This document shows, one piece after another, positions 23,769 through 37,013 of a stretch of DNA of 64,000 nt. A program made the translations under genes and the position numbers. The stretch is taken from the NCBI GenBank assembly GCA_026874595.1, contig CM049307.1:32041862-32105861 (forward strand). Reading direction: 5' to 3'. The notes under the pieces are model-generated. The model ran no database searches. It worked only from the letters and a program-made list of their open reading frames with translations, and was not told where the DNA came from. Position 1 is the first letter of the stretch. The number at the start of each line of letters is the position of its first letter. Source of the stretch: Sipunculus nudus. Lineage: Eukaryota; Annelida; Sipuncula; Golfingiida; Sipunculidae.

Positions 23769-24914
23769 AGGTATTGGCTGGGACCACCAGGTGGTTAGAA
23801 AGGTCAGGGGACCAAGGACTGATGATGCACAAGGATATTATAGTATGGTCTGCACGTGAGAAGAGTCATTTCTCAGAGGTGTTCATCTGTGGGGAATTGT
23901 GCTGGGATGTCATAAATCTTGGTATCTTGGTGCAATCTTGAAATGATAGATCTTTCCCTGAGCATTACACATAATGTTCGTCTTCTGGGTTAGGTTCTTT
24001 GAGCCAGCATTGTATGGTTTGATAAATGAAAGCAGATACATGACACAAACAGGACCCCCATCTCTAATTCTAAGACAGAATTCTTTTACCTGCATCATTT
24101 GAGATATAGCAATTTCTGTTATGTTAATATATCAAACAAAAACTGTTAGTGTCAATTGTTGCCAACAGATGTCGCAGGTGTGGTGGAAAAGGTCTTGATT
24201 TTTTACCATGTTCCTTGCATAATTAATATGTTACTGTAATTTGTAGTCTTTCAGGAATAATTCATCTTGTCTTATTCTAAGTAAACATCATTTTATTTAT
24301 AATTCAGACTGTGTTATTTCCACAGAACTGTCTCTTTACAGATTTATTTCAGAGTACAGATTTATTTCAGAGTACTTTTTGGACCTTTCTTTTTTTCTAT
24401 ACATCATATTTATAGATCCAGTAGATCATATTCAAAAGGGATATGTTCTTTTACCATAGAAGTAATTTTGTATATAGATTTTTTTTCAGAAGGTTAAACA
24501 GCTGTTAATTTTTTATGTATTTATATTTATATTCCATTTGAGTGTTATGTAAACAGAGAAAATGCTTAGTAAAACGTCTGTACATTAGAGATTTAGATAT
24601 TATATATTTATATCAGCTATCAAGTGTCTCTGTCTTTGATACTCCTCATAATGACCATATAGATGTACTTTGGGGTACAGCAGATGTGTGTTCCATGCAT
24701 GTTTTGTTTTTGTACTCCTTGGAACAAGTAATGTTCTTTTCATATCAAATCTTCATATATCATAGAGGAAATAAAGAATAACAAACAACAACAGTGTATA
24801 AAAGAGCATGCACATTATCTGCTGACATTAGTTTGCCCTTCCCATTTATATTTATGATTGTAATAGCTTGTTATGACTAAAAATATTTCTTTACAATGTA
24901 CTTTGTAAACATAT

Positions 24915-24966
<52 letters not shown>

Positions 24967-25728
24967 CATATCCATTATTTATTCAAGAAAAAATTACACA
25001 TACCATTTCATCATGATCATTTGACTTGTGCAGCCAGTATTAATATTGTTCATATATTATTTAATATGAATGTATATTTCTTGAAGGAGATGAAAGAAAT
25101 GTCTCCCACCTTTTAGAATTTGACATGTTTTGTGGTGTGCTATACAATAAATCAAACATCCTTTTTCTTGTCTGTTTGGATAATCAGAATCATGTCACAC
25201 ATAGGCTGTATTAAACTGCAGAAGAAAACAAAACTCTATTACTCTGCATTTAATTGTTTCTAATTCTTAGTTGTATAAAAGTATTTAAGGCTAGTACAAG
25301 AGCATCAGTATTGATGTCATCTTCACAACTCCCATACATGTTCAGTTGTTGATAAACCATACTGTCTCATCTACTGGTATGAGAATTGCTGGAGATATGG
25401 TATTTGTCTGCATTATTCATTATTAGAAACAATGAAATGTCAGGGACCATGTTCAGCCAATGCAGAGGACTGAGAGGAGAGGATTGTGGGATATACCTAG
25501 ATATGATTAGATCTGAAACTTTTCAATTCCACTCTCATTATGTGCAGCCTTAACCTTCACATTTTCCATGGTTGATTTCTGTGCATACTGGGCCCTTGTT
25601 CAGTTTCAGGCAAGCAATTTTTGAGTGTATGTAGTTAGGAAGCCTATATTTACAATGAATTTTACAGTTCATAATTCCAAGTTCATTCATATTCTGTATG
25701 ATGTATGTCTCAGAATTTTCTAAATAAA
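23769..25728 (+). other. 3' UTR of the ABCG2-like gene
   Basis: AT-rich non-coding sequence after the stop. AATAAA hexamers occur at 24770-24775, 25146-25151 (followed by a T-rich tract) and 25723-25728. It contains a 21-bp direct duplication near 24340-24376 and an uninterrupted AT dinucleotide run at 24919-24960. Which polyadenylation site is used cannot be told from sequence alone. Confidence 0.55.
24919..24960. repeat. (AT)n microsatellite in 3' UTR
   Basis: About 21 uninterrupted TA units in the probable 3' UTR of the ABCG2-like gene. Confidence 0.95.
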
Positions 25729-25817
25729 TCTTTATACAACTGTATATATCTTTTTATTATCATCTTACATTTTAAAGCCAAGCATATACCGGTACATCAA
25801 CATGCTTAATTTAAGTG

Positions 25818-27439
25818 CAGTGGCGGATCCAGAGGGGGAGCTTTGGGGGCTGAAGCGCCTCCCCCCCCCCCAAACCACTGTTATAGGCCTTTTTATCAGA
25901 GAAATATGTATATCTATGCGTAATGTCCTTATGTCATTTGCATTATTTTTATTTATAATTGCCATAAAGCATTAAACAAACAACCAATTCAACAACAACA
26001 GAAAACTGGAAAAAAATGGAACTAAAAGAGTGTGTCTGTGCAATGCCCATATCTTTTTATATTTGAGAAGAATAAATTTGAATATCCACAATGGATGAAG
26101 ACATTAACATTACTATCCAAATTAATTCTACGCCATTCACGTAGAATTTTGCAGCTTCTTAAGGCTTCGACATCTTGAACGACATTTGTTTCAATTGGCC
26201 CTGTTTTTGGAAATACATGCACTCTTGATTGATTTGAACTGAATGATATTGTATTATCTTTCAGTTAAAACACAAACAGTGTATGTATATGCACAGTCTT
26301 TTTTATAATTGCAGAATTAAGCTCTTAAAACGTGCTGGCTCGTCAATAATAACATTTTAATAATTAATGATTAAGATTGGGGCTGTATTTATCCGCTTGA
26401 ATTTTCGTAGTCAAACACCTGTTGGACATATATGGTGAAATGAACAACTTTTCTAAATGTGACAGAAAAATTAAATATTATACTCACAGCTAAATTTATG
26501 AATATTTCTTATCGATCAGCAATGCAGTTATTGATGGTGCATAAATAAATACTAGATAACAAATGCTTTATAATACATCTAGACGTACACGCCAGAGATC
26601 AAATTTACCGTAAGCTGATAAGCTCTATGATATAGTAACCGCACACAGGAAAGAGTAATTCAGGCTACTGGTTATTCAAAATAATCTCGAATGAGTAAAA
26701 TCAACTTGAAATTCAGCACAGTAGTTCGAGTATATAACTCATTTTAATGGGATATCGGTTAACCTCAAATTAATATTTACATATTTCAATGTTGACTATA
26801 ATTTTTAAATGTTTACGTTTGCATTTATTTTATGAATGGGTAAACTTGGTTTTGATATAATAGAGGAATGCTTATAGATGCGTCCTTGCGAGTGTTCGGT
26901 TCTAATTTTCCAATCCTTTGATATGTTTACAAATGATAAATGAAAAGGGCATGTAGGCTATGGGGTGGGGTATATAAATGCTTCCCCCCCCCCCCCACTC
27001 ATGGTCTCAAAATATGCGAATACTAAGAAGTTATATGCAAATTTGCAAAAAAAAAGTTCTTTTCATACATAAGGATCACGTTGTGATTTTTTTTTGTTCA
27101 TGTGTAAGCACTGGTATTTGTGTAATTTTACCCAACTAAAGAGCAGCTCTCATAAGTTATATACATGCATGCGTGTTTTTACAGATTTATATATTCCATC
27201 AGCCCGCATTTGTAACACATACTGGAGGTTATCTTAATCAAGAAAATGTTTCTCCTTTATTATATATTGCGCAAAATTATTTAGCTGTAATGCTTCTTGT
27301 AATTTATTTAGTATTTCCTGCCTGTCAAGCATTGTACAGGAATATACAACGGATGAGCGAGTTTGAAAGTACTTCTGAAATATATTTACATTTACGTTTC
27401 ATCGAACATTGCCCAGTTTTTACCCTTCTAAATTATATA

Positions 27440-27473
<34 letters not shown>

Positions 27474-27562
27474 ATAATTATTATTTGTACTTTATCTGTA
27501 TCAAATTAAAACCAGTTTCTGATTCTAGCCCCCCCTGTTGAAAAATCCTGGATCCGCCCCTG
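25818..27562. mobile_element. 1745-bp inverted-repeat element, CAGTGGCGGATCC ends
   Basis: Left CAGTGGCGGATCCAG plus G/C-rich run; right CTGGATCCGCCCCTG, its inverted copy with one mismatch. The flanks carry AGTG on both sides (25814-25817, 27563-27566), a possible 4-bp target duplication. Ends of this kind are common in hAT-like elements, which normally make 8-bp duplications, so the superfamily is uncertain. No transposase frame. Located just downstream of the ABCG2-like gene. Confidence 0.72.
27435..27472. repeat. (TA)n microsatellite
   Basis: TA run interrupted once by CA, inside the CAGTGGCGGATCC element. Confidence 0.9.
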
Positions 27563-28124
27563 AGTGTCCCCAAAAGTTCAAAATATCCACTCATCTACAA
27601 ATTGGAAAAAGTTTTGACCAACTTAATGCAGTAACAGAGTACACCCTGCAAACAGCCAGACTCGCAAGGGTGTGATTCTGGTGGATATGGTTTGTGGGCT
27701 TCAAAATCTGCATCCCAAATTGCACTTGGGCTTCTACATACTGTTGTTGGGCTCTATATTTGCGTGGCTGATGTTTTGCGATTTCATCACTTTTAATGTT
27801 TGCAAGGGTTTGGTTTTTGCGATTGCACCATAATTTATATTCTAAGCTCAGCAGTATTTGTATTGATTTTAAATTTAGTATGAAACCCAAAATGTCTCAC
27901 TCATTTATAGTTCAGTCATTAACTTATGATTTGTGTCACAGTTGATAAATCCCTTGTGAATACTGTCTGATTTTACAATAATTAATGCGTTTTATGCCTG
28001 GGCCAGTTTCAATACCATGCACATATAAATTTGCTGATTAGCTTGTTTTGAGGTGTGTGATAACTAATCACCTGTTTGTGCAGAAGCATCATCCCCTTTT
28101 GTTCATCTTAGTTGATGGGACATC

Positions 28125-28212
28125 TTATTCCCGAGGGATTCATATTTGTGATTATTTCACATTCACAAATATTGGGATAATAAAACCCTCATGAATAAAA
28201 AGGCAACCACAG
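28125..28212. mobile_element. Right-end remnant of CTGTGGTTG-type MITE
   Basis: Ends AAAAAGGCAACCACAG followed by TA, with CCCTCATGAATAAA before it. This matches an end of the element at 22200-22655. The matching left end was not found, so the copy is probably truncated. Confidence 0.5.
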
Positions 28213-28980
28213 TAATCAGCTGGTATAAATGTAGTGAAGAAGATCATGCTGTCAGTTAAGATATGTTGGATGAGAACGCATGTGAAATGTAAATAAAAGG
28301 TATTCCCTTGAAATATAACAAAATTGGATCTTAAAGTTTGACTGTTGATACAAGTAGTCCCAGCCATCTGACACTCCCTAACTGGAAGGGGTTTGTTTTG
28401 AGTAGACACAGCATCTGGCAGAAGAGTGTAACAGACCTTAACTATTAGCAATATCAGCACACTTAAACAAGATTTTCTAGAAATCAAGTGGCAAATTTTA
28501 TATGAAATTGTACTCAGACAGATCTATCACAGTGAAATTGATAAAGTTAAAGTGACATTTCTGAAGAGCATATTTGTTTGAACTTCTGATAGGTGTGGCT
28601 GGGGAACATTGTTTGAATTTTTTATCCATAATAAGGTAGATGTTCTGTAACCTTGAACGCTGAGGTGTCTGTCAGGATACTTAAACTGTGTTGTTGCCCT
28701 GTAGATCAAAGAATAAAGGTCACTGTGACCTAATTTTTTGCTTCAACTGAGATCTCAACCCAATTTGTCTATATATCAAGGGAGAATGTTTGGTGATTAT
28801 CTGTGCCTAGCTATGGCTGACTGGCCTTTTAGAAGGACAAAGACTGATAGCTGTGGCTCATAATGACTGAAATTAAGCTTAGCTAAAAAGTCTGCTAAGT
28901 TGAAAAAAAAAACAAACAAAAATTACTGCATGAATTTTATAGCTCCTTTAGTTTAAATGGATTTTAATATTAACCAGTAT
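28213..28980. other. Intergenic sequence, nothing recognised
   Basis: AT-rich sequence between the MITE remnant and the 980-bp duplication. No convincing coding frame. Confidence 0.4.
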
Positions 28981-30940
28981 GTGTAGTCACATCATGAAGG
29001 TGAGCACACATCTGAGCTTTGGTAGGTTCAGGAGTATTTGGTTTCATTTAGGTACACAGTAATAAACAATTTTTAGACAGGACACAGATAAAAGTTCTTT
29101 TGTGCAATGTATGGTGTGTTAAGCAAGATAATTATACACTTCTTAACCTTGGGTATGCACAAGCCATGTTGTTATATGCCAAATTAACCTACTATGCCTT
29201 GATGTTCTATATTCTGTGGTCCCATGCCTGTCAATGAGGCCAATGTCTCAATGGTTTAATTTGTTGGTCCCTTGCTTCTTTGCAAGGCAGAATATAAACC
29301 AGGATTTAAATCAGGCCAAGGTTTCATAATGATATCATCACAAACTCTGTATGATTGATGGCAATAAAGTTGGTTAAATAAGGCTTAAATACAATTAATC
29401 ATGGGGTCTGATCTTTTAAAAACAAGGAAAGATTGTGAAAATTTCATAACTTATGGTATTATTAGCAGTTGTATATGTATAATGTGTGATTACTATTAAC
29501 TCTTTTTATGCATTGGAGACTACCAGTATGTAGTGTTCACTGGTGTATAAATTTGCCATGTGAATAATGTGTATATCATGGTTGCTGCACAATCGTGTCA
29601 AATAAACAATCCTCCCAGTGACAGTGCAAAATGTTAAATTTCCTGTTCACATACACAATTTGTGCATTTTAACTGCTATGTTAGTTTGTGTTGATGAAAT
29701 GATGATAAAAGCTTATCCCTCCACTGTTTATGACAGGTTGTACTTGAAATAAAATTACACAGCATATACCTAAAAAGAGTTTTTATTAGTAAAATACCCT
29801 TCAGTTTAAAACAAACAATCAATAAGAATATTCTTAAAACAGCCTGAGGGGGACAGATTTTTTATATATAAAGGGAATATCAGATTTTAACATAATGAAT
29901 GGTATTGTCCCTTGTGTTATATATATGGTGAATAATTTATATTACTTTTAAATTTTAACAGTGTAGTCACATCATGAAGGTGAGCACACATCTGAGCTTT
30001 GGTAGGTTCAGGAGTATTTGGTTTCATTTAGGTACACAGTAATAAACAATTTTTAGACAGGACACAGATAAAAGTTCTTTTGTGCAATGTATGGTGTGTT
30101 AAGCAAGATAATTATACACTTCTTAACCTTGGGTATGCACAAGCCATGTTGTTATATGCCAAATTAACCTACTTTGCCTTGATGTTCTATATTCTGTGGT
30201 CCCATGCCTGTCAATGAGGCCAATGTCTCAATGGTTTAATTTGTTGGTCCCTTGCTTCTTTGCAAGGCAGAATATAAACCAGGATTTAAATCAGGCCAAG
30301 GTTTCATAATGATATCATCACAAACTCTGTATGATTGATGGCAATAAAGTTGGTTAAATAAGGCTTAAATACAATTAATCATGGGGTCTGATCTTTTAAA
30401 AACAAGGAAAGATTGTGAAAATTTCATAACTTATGGTATTATTAGCAGTTGTATATGTATAATGTGTGATTACTATTAACTCTTTTTATGCATTGGAGAC
30501 TACCAGTATGTAGTGTTCACTGGTGTATAAATTTGCCATGTGAATAATGTGTATATCATGGTTGCTGCACAATCGTGTCAAATAAACAATCCTCCCAGTG
30601 ACAGTGCAAAATGTTAAATTTCCTGTTCACATACACAATTTGTGCATTTTAACTGCTATGTTAGTTTGTGTTGATGAAATGATGATAAAAGCTTATCCCT
30701 CCACTGTTTATGACAGGTTGTACTTGAAATAAAATTACACAGCATATACCTAAAAAGAGTTTTTATTAGTAAAATACCCTTCAGTTTAAAACAAACAATC
30801 AATAAGAATATTCTTAAAACAGCCTGAGGGGGACAGATTTTTTATATATAAAGGGAATATCAGATTTTAACATAATGAATGGTATTGTCCCTTGTGTTAT
30901 ATATATGGTGAATAATTTATATTACTTTTAAATTTTAACA
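28981..30940. repeat. Two tandem copies of a 980-bp unit
   Basis: 28981-29960 and 29961-30940 are identical by eye except one base (ACTATGCC near 29189 versus ACTTTGCC near 30169). The unit is AT-rich, carries AATAAA hexamers and no long frame. The near-identity implies a very recent duplication or an assembly artefact. Confidence 0.93.
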
Positions 30941-32454
30941 GTTTAACAACAAACTTCTGTTATAGAAATACATAATTATTTTTCGATATTTTCATGAAAT
31001 CCTGAGATAATTTTGATGATTTTTTATCCTGTGGAAGTGTTTGTATTTCATAATTGCATTTCATATAATATAATACTTTTAAATTATATATAAAAAAACT
31101 TGACAAATTCACCTGCTACCTTGTGTTCAACTTGGTATCAAGCTTTAGGATCAGTACCACTTGTGCTTTGAGTGGCTCTGACTCCTGAACCTTCAATTTG
31201 ACATGTTTTAATCATATTTTTTTTCACTGATCAGAGAGATTATAGGAAATCCTCCCTTAACAAATCCAGACCACTCCATTTAGGTAGGATGTAACCACAC
31301 TTGTGTGGGGTAGGTATAGAGGACCCTAAAAGCATACAGTTTGAGAAAGCTTGGGACCTAGGGCTAGGTAGGGCAGAGCCTGATGGCTAAAAGATAGGAC
31401 TCCTGAGCTGAAAGTTAAATCACCATCACAATCCTGAAGCCCTTATTGTCTATGCAGAACCGAAAAAAATGATGATTTTATGTCCTCATTATTTATTTTG
31501 ATACTATGATATTATGATGAGTTTTGTGTGTCAATTTGGGTTTATGTCACAAACACTTTTCTGTGGCATGAAAGAACAGAGTTATAGCATACTTTTTACA
31601 CATTTTATTGCAAATATTTATCCATGATACAAACTAGATGATTTCTCCAAGGTGTAAAAAAGCAAAAAGTGCTGCCACTCTGGGTTTAAAAAGAAATACA
31701 TTTTAAGAGAAAAAAACATTTCCTAAAAAGGGTAAAACACATTATTCTAAATTAATGTGCTGTCATGTATGAAGCTATGGTCCTCAATCGCTAAATTAAG
31801 CATATTTCATTCAAAATCTTTATGAGAAAAATTGATCCTGATGAAAAGTTAAAACACATTACATCTGAAAATAATGTAACAAAGTATTTAATGTCTTACT
31901 TGAGCAAAAGAATAATACTACTAAAAGGGCAGCACTGTGGGTTATGCTTGAAAGATGGCAACCAGTTCATCACTAAGGCATGCCAAATCAAAGCATAAAT
32001 GACATAAGGGACCCCCCCCCCCCCCCCCCCACCCATCATCCCCCGACCCTAGCTTTCTCACTTATTTGCACATACATACACGCTTATACTTACACACAAA
32101 GAGCAATTGAGCTAGGAGTATGTACTGAGTGTTCATCACAAGGAATTTATATCTCTAGAAAATTTTACTAATCCCCTTAAGAACTATATCATCACAATGG
32201 CTGTATTGCTGTTGTTGCACTGAATTCCAATTAAAATGACCACACTGTGATATCATTACTGTGTCATTATCTTCAAAGAAAAAAATTGCCTGGCAATCTT
32301 ATTACTGTGTCAATACATCCCCATAGAAATTTGTTTTTGCAATGTCAACAATACAATACAAACAATTCTTGAAACTACATGAAACCTAACAAAATATTTA
32401 ATCAATCAATAGCCAATAGAACACTCTTTCACGATTCTATGTAATTCATTGTAA
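30941..32454. other. Intergenic sequence with a poly-C run
   Basis: No coding signal on either strand. A C-rich run lies at 32012-32034. The remainder is AT-rich unique sequence. Confidence 0.4.
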
Positions 32455-33890
32455 AGTTTTAGTGATATTGTGAACACAAGCAGACAAACATCAGTGTGAT
32501 TCTTAGAAATTCCTTGTGAAGTTTTAGAGATATTGTGTACACAAGCAGACAAACAGTGCAATTCTATGAAATTCATTGTGAAGTTTTAGAGATATTGTGT
32601 ACACAAACAGACACACATCAGTGTGATTCTATGAAATTCCTTGTGAAGTTTAAGAGATATTGTGTACACAAACAGACAAACATCAGTGTGATTCTATGAA
32701 ATTCTTTGTGAAGTTTTAGAGATATTGTGTACACAAACAGACAAACATCAGTGTGATTCTATGAAAGTCTTTGTGAAGTTTAAGAGATATTGTGTATACA
32801 AACAGACACACATCAGTGCGATTTTATGAAATTCATTGTGAAGTTTTAGAGATATTGTGTACACAAACAGATAAACATCAGTGCAATTCTATAAAATTCC
32901 TTGTAAAGTTTTAGAGATATTGTGTACACAAACAGACAAACATCAGTGTGATTCTATGAAATTCATTGTGAAGTTTTAGATATATTGTGTACACAAACAG
33001 AAACACATCAGTGCAATTCTATGAAAGCCAATAGCCCACTCTTTCATGATTCTATGAAATTCATTGTGAAGTTTTAGAGATATTGTGTACACAAATAGAC
33101 AAACATCAGTGCGATTCTATGAAATTCATTGAGTTTTAGAGATATTGTGTACACAAACAGACAAACATCAGTGTGATTCTAAGAAATTCATTGTGAAGTT
33201 TTAGAGATATTGTGTACACAAACAGACAAACATCAGTGTGATTCTAAGAAATTCATTATGAAGTTTTAGAGATATTGTGTACACAAACTGATAAACATCA
33301 GTGTGATTCTATGAAATTCATTGTGAAGTTTTAGAGATATTGTGTACACAAACAGACACACATCAGTGCGATTTTATGAAATTCATTGTGAAGTTTTAGA
33401 GATATTGTGTACACAAACTGATAAACATCAGTGTGATTCTATGAAATTCATTGTGAAGTTTTAGAGATATTGTGTACACAAACAGACACACATCAGTGCG
33501 ATTTTATGAAATTCATTGTGAAGTTCTAGAGATATTGTGTACACAAACAGACACACATCAGTGCGATTTTATGAAATTCATTGTGAAGTTTTAGAGATAT
33601 TGTGTACACAAACAGACAAACATCAGTGTGATTCTAAGAAATTCATTATGAAGTTTTAGAGATATTGTGTACACAAACTGATAAACATCAGTGTGATTCT
33701 ATGAAATTCATTGTGAAGTTTTAGAGATATTGTGTGCACAAACAGACACACATCAGTGCGATTTTATTAAATTCATTGTGAAGTTTTAGAGATATTGTGT
33801 ACACAAACAGACACACATCAGTGCGATTTTATGAAATTCATTGTGAATTTTTATAGATATTGTGTACACAAACTGATAAACAGACAAACA
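32455..33890. repeat. 65-bp minisatellite, about 22 copies
   Basis: Unit includes GATATTGTGTACACAAACAG, ACAAACATCAGTGTG and ATTCATTGTGAAGTTTTAGA, period 65. Several copies share variants in blocks (for example AAACTGATAAAC alternating with AAACAGACACAC at 33285-33760), suggesting higher-order expansion. A stray degenerate copy lies at 35045-35115. Confidence 0.92.
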
Positions 33891-34484
33891 TCAGTGCAAA
33901 CCTTGTTGGTGAAGGTAACTGTTAACACATTTTTGAGTTTATTATTTTATATGGATGAGAAGAAAAGTTCACCAAGAATAACAGATAAACCCTGCTGTAA
34001 AACAAATGAACCATGCAGTAAAACCAGCCATATCATAATATATGATTATACTAGCAATGTGGTTACTAACAGAGGTCCCATGAATGAGCAGATTGTTTGA
34101 TTCAGGTTCTAAATATCAGCTGCTGATGATTAAATACATAGACCAAGCTGATCTCAGTGAGCTTTATATGATGAAATGGGCACACATGAGATCTACCCAA
34201 ACCAGAGCTTTTATGGACTCGGCAGACAGCAGCGCAAGGTTATTAACAGAAGACGTTATGGACAGGAAATACAGCCACACTTTTGTGACCTCATATGTAG
34301 TGCACCTGATTCTCCCAACAAGCCGTGTGAATGAGATGTAACAGCTTGGTGACCAAAAATAACATGATGTGAACATTGGCAAATTCACAGTAACAGGATC
34401 AGTTTACTTCAGAATATGTTGTGTGGACAGACTGCAGAACAACCAACAGGAAGGAAAGAATTAGGCTGCAGCTAAATCTAACCT
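33891..34484. other. Intergenic sequence, nothing recognised
   Basis: Short overlapping frames on both strands around 34084-34390 have no recognisable domain and no supporting splice pattern. Confidence 0.35.
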
Positions 34485-34970
34485 TTAAAGGGGCCCGATC
34501 ACCTTTAAAGCATGTTAAATTAACATGATAACTAGCTTCTTCCCTTTAAAATTAATTTATACCTGCCAAAATATTGCCCTGAAACTGTTTGCTTACTGCT
34601 GTAAGGGACTGTTAAAAACAGTGGAATGGGCGCGATTGCAGGTGTAAACATAAACAGCATGTGCATCGCCATGCCACAACACGTGTCGATCAGGAAAGGC
34701 CCCAACTGACTTGGCCCAAAAGCTGTAATACCTGTTTCCACTGGCTGAAACATTGTGTGTTGCGGCTCACAATCGGACCTCTGGTCACGTGGCCTTGTTG
34801 GGGTAAAGAGACACAGGTGGAATTTGTTTACCAACGAAGTGTTAAAGCTTTATGCAAAGTACTGAGATTGTGTGGTGGGTTTGTTTTGCTGATAATTTTT
34901 GTATAAAGCAAAACTGAACTGATAGTGTGAAAGATTAGGCATAATATTGCTCCTGATTATGTCCCTTTAA
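34485..34970. mobile_element. 486-bp MITE with TTAA ends
   Basis: Starts TTAAAGGGGCCCGATCA and ends GATTATGTCCCTTTAA. The terminal AGGG inverted repeat inside TTAA at both sides resembles piggyBac-type MITEs, which duplicate TTAA. Interior is comparatively GC-rich. No transposase. Confidence 0.65.
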
Positions 34971-35524
34971 TTTTAACCACAAAATACACCCAGAACTGCA
35001 TCAATATTGTAATTGTTACTGGACTAATGCCTTTATAATATATCTCTGAAATTCTCTGTGAACTGTAGGATACAGTGTAGACAAACCAGACAAACAGTCA
35101 AACATCAGTGATCAAATAATCTTCAATAACTGTGATACCTATTAACAAATATTTGACACTGGTTAGAAGTAGAAGCATAAGGTAGCAAGGATAGCAAGTA
35201 GTCCCTGCTGTAGAACCAGCATATCATGTTACAGACCATAAAACAAGCAATGTGCCATACACCACACCATGTGACCACACTCACACACTTAAATGCATTT
35301 TCCTTCACAGATAAAAATAACACTCCCAGTGAATAATATGAATCACCAGTGATATAATTTTTACAGTGAAGCCACCCAGCGGCTTGATGTATGAATATAA
35401 AATACTCATTATTTACACTTACCGGTATGATCATTCACTCAATTACACTATGTACATGACCTACATAAGTATTTGCTGCCTAGCTTTATGATTACATCCT
35501 TCCTACATCATATCAGCACACCTG

Positions 35525-36130
35525 CTCAGACAGGTGAGACTCCTAGGTCTGCTCAGTCTCTGAGTTGAGACTCTCTTACCTGCTCAGGGATACCAGAGAC
35601 TCCTATACTTACTTGACTCTGAGCTAAGACTCCCAACCCTACTCACTGATCAGAGTGCCAATCACCTGCACCGACACACATGACACTCCTACACCTGCTG
35701 AGATGTAGTACCCGAGACTCCAATATCTATTCAGACATACCAGAGACTCTCACATCTGCTCAGAGGTATCTGAGACTCCAATTTCTGCTAAGCCATACCT
35801 GAGTCCACAATACTAGCTCAGACATTCCAATGATACCTATTCAGATATATCTTTGCCTCCCATATTTGCTCAGTCATATTTGAGTCAAACAGTCAAACTG
35901 AGACTCTCATATCTACTCAGAATACCTGGGACTCCCATAAATGCTCAGATATACCTGACACTCCCATAAATGCTTTGATATACCTGCTCATATATATCTA
36001 TAAATACTGTAAACCTTCTGAGATATATCTGGCGCTGATACTTGCTAAGACATATCTATGACTCCCAGTAACCAGCTCAGACAACCACACACAGATATCT
36101 TGATCTCCTTTCCTGCTCAGACATATCAGT
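35525..36130. repeat. Degenerate minisatellite, about 30-bp unit
   Basis: Recurrent ACCTGCTCAGACATACC and TGAGACTCC blocks with variable spacing. Old, diverged tandem array downstream of the PTB/death-domain gene. Confidence 0.65.
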
Positions 36131-36804
36131 CAGACATCTATGAAAATTCATATAACTCCTGGCAAAACTGGACAGTGTTCTCAGAAAGCAAGTATGAGAG
36201 TCACAACCAGGTCAAAATGTAACAACAGATATCAACTAACACCCTACCACCTAAAATACCAATCATTATAGTTCATAAAACCACAGATTGTTGTTTTCTA
36301 CAAACATGTTGAAAACTGAAAGAGGTTTAATCTATACAGAAATAATTTTGCCTTACAAGTATCTAGAATCTATTAATGAGACATTTTCAGCACCGTCTTT
36401 TCAGTTTATGGCACAAAACAAACTTATAAAAATAAAAATTCCGGTGAAGACACAAGATCCATTATTACACTTAACTATACTGACAGTATGACTGATCAAT
36501 GAACCAGTACCTGCAATATTACCCAGGTACTGCTCTAACTACATACACATAATATAAGATTATGAACCCTGGATTACTCTTGTAATGGACATGTTATGTT
36601 AAGTAACCAAGTAAAACTCACCCACACTGTGTAGAAAAAAGTAATTTGCTTATGTTGCTATGATTATGTACTTATTAAGTTTAGCCACACTGTACAAATA
36701 CAACATAACAAGAACAGAGTATATCACATGATTAAGACATTCAAATGTAAACGGAAATATCTGTGCATTTTCATGAAAAACAAATGTATGTAACAAGTTA
36801 AATG
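36131..36804. other. Probable 3' UTR/downstream of PTB-death gene
   Basis: Sequence after the stop codon on the minus strand. AT-rich, no coding frame. I could not choose a polyadenylation signal. Confidence 0.35.
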
Positions 36805-37013
36805 CTATCTGTTCAAAATATTAAGGAGATCTTTTCTGTCACTGAGCATTTTTTTCAATTCCTCAAGTGAACAGGGCCGCGGACATTTGACTTCATCCAC
36901 TCCGTATTTGTTGAAGCAGAACTGCCAATGACGAAGCACAATCTCTGCTGGTGTGTCACGACCATTCGTGCGAATGAATGACTCTATGGTATCTATAGAC
37001 TCTACTGTCAAGC
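36805..37013 (-). CDS. PTB-death protein last exon: death domain helices 3-6, stop
   Basis: 209 nt, acceptor TTTTTTCCAG. Encodes LTVESIDTIESFIRTNGRD, then TPAEIVLRHWQFCFNKYG, SLEELKKMLSDRKDLLNILN and R before TAG (36805-36807). Helix pattern and the LRHW tryptophan fit a death domain. Confidence 0.92.

Noticed and set aside
32455-33890. CRISPR-like appearance of regularly spaced repeats
   Set aside because: Period-65 units are homologous across their whole length with no unique spacers, and the DNA is eukaryotic. It is a minisatellite.
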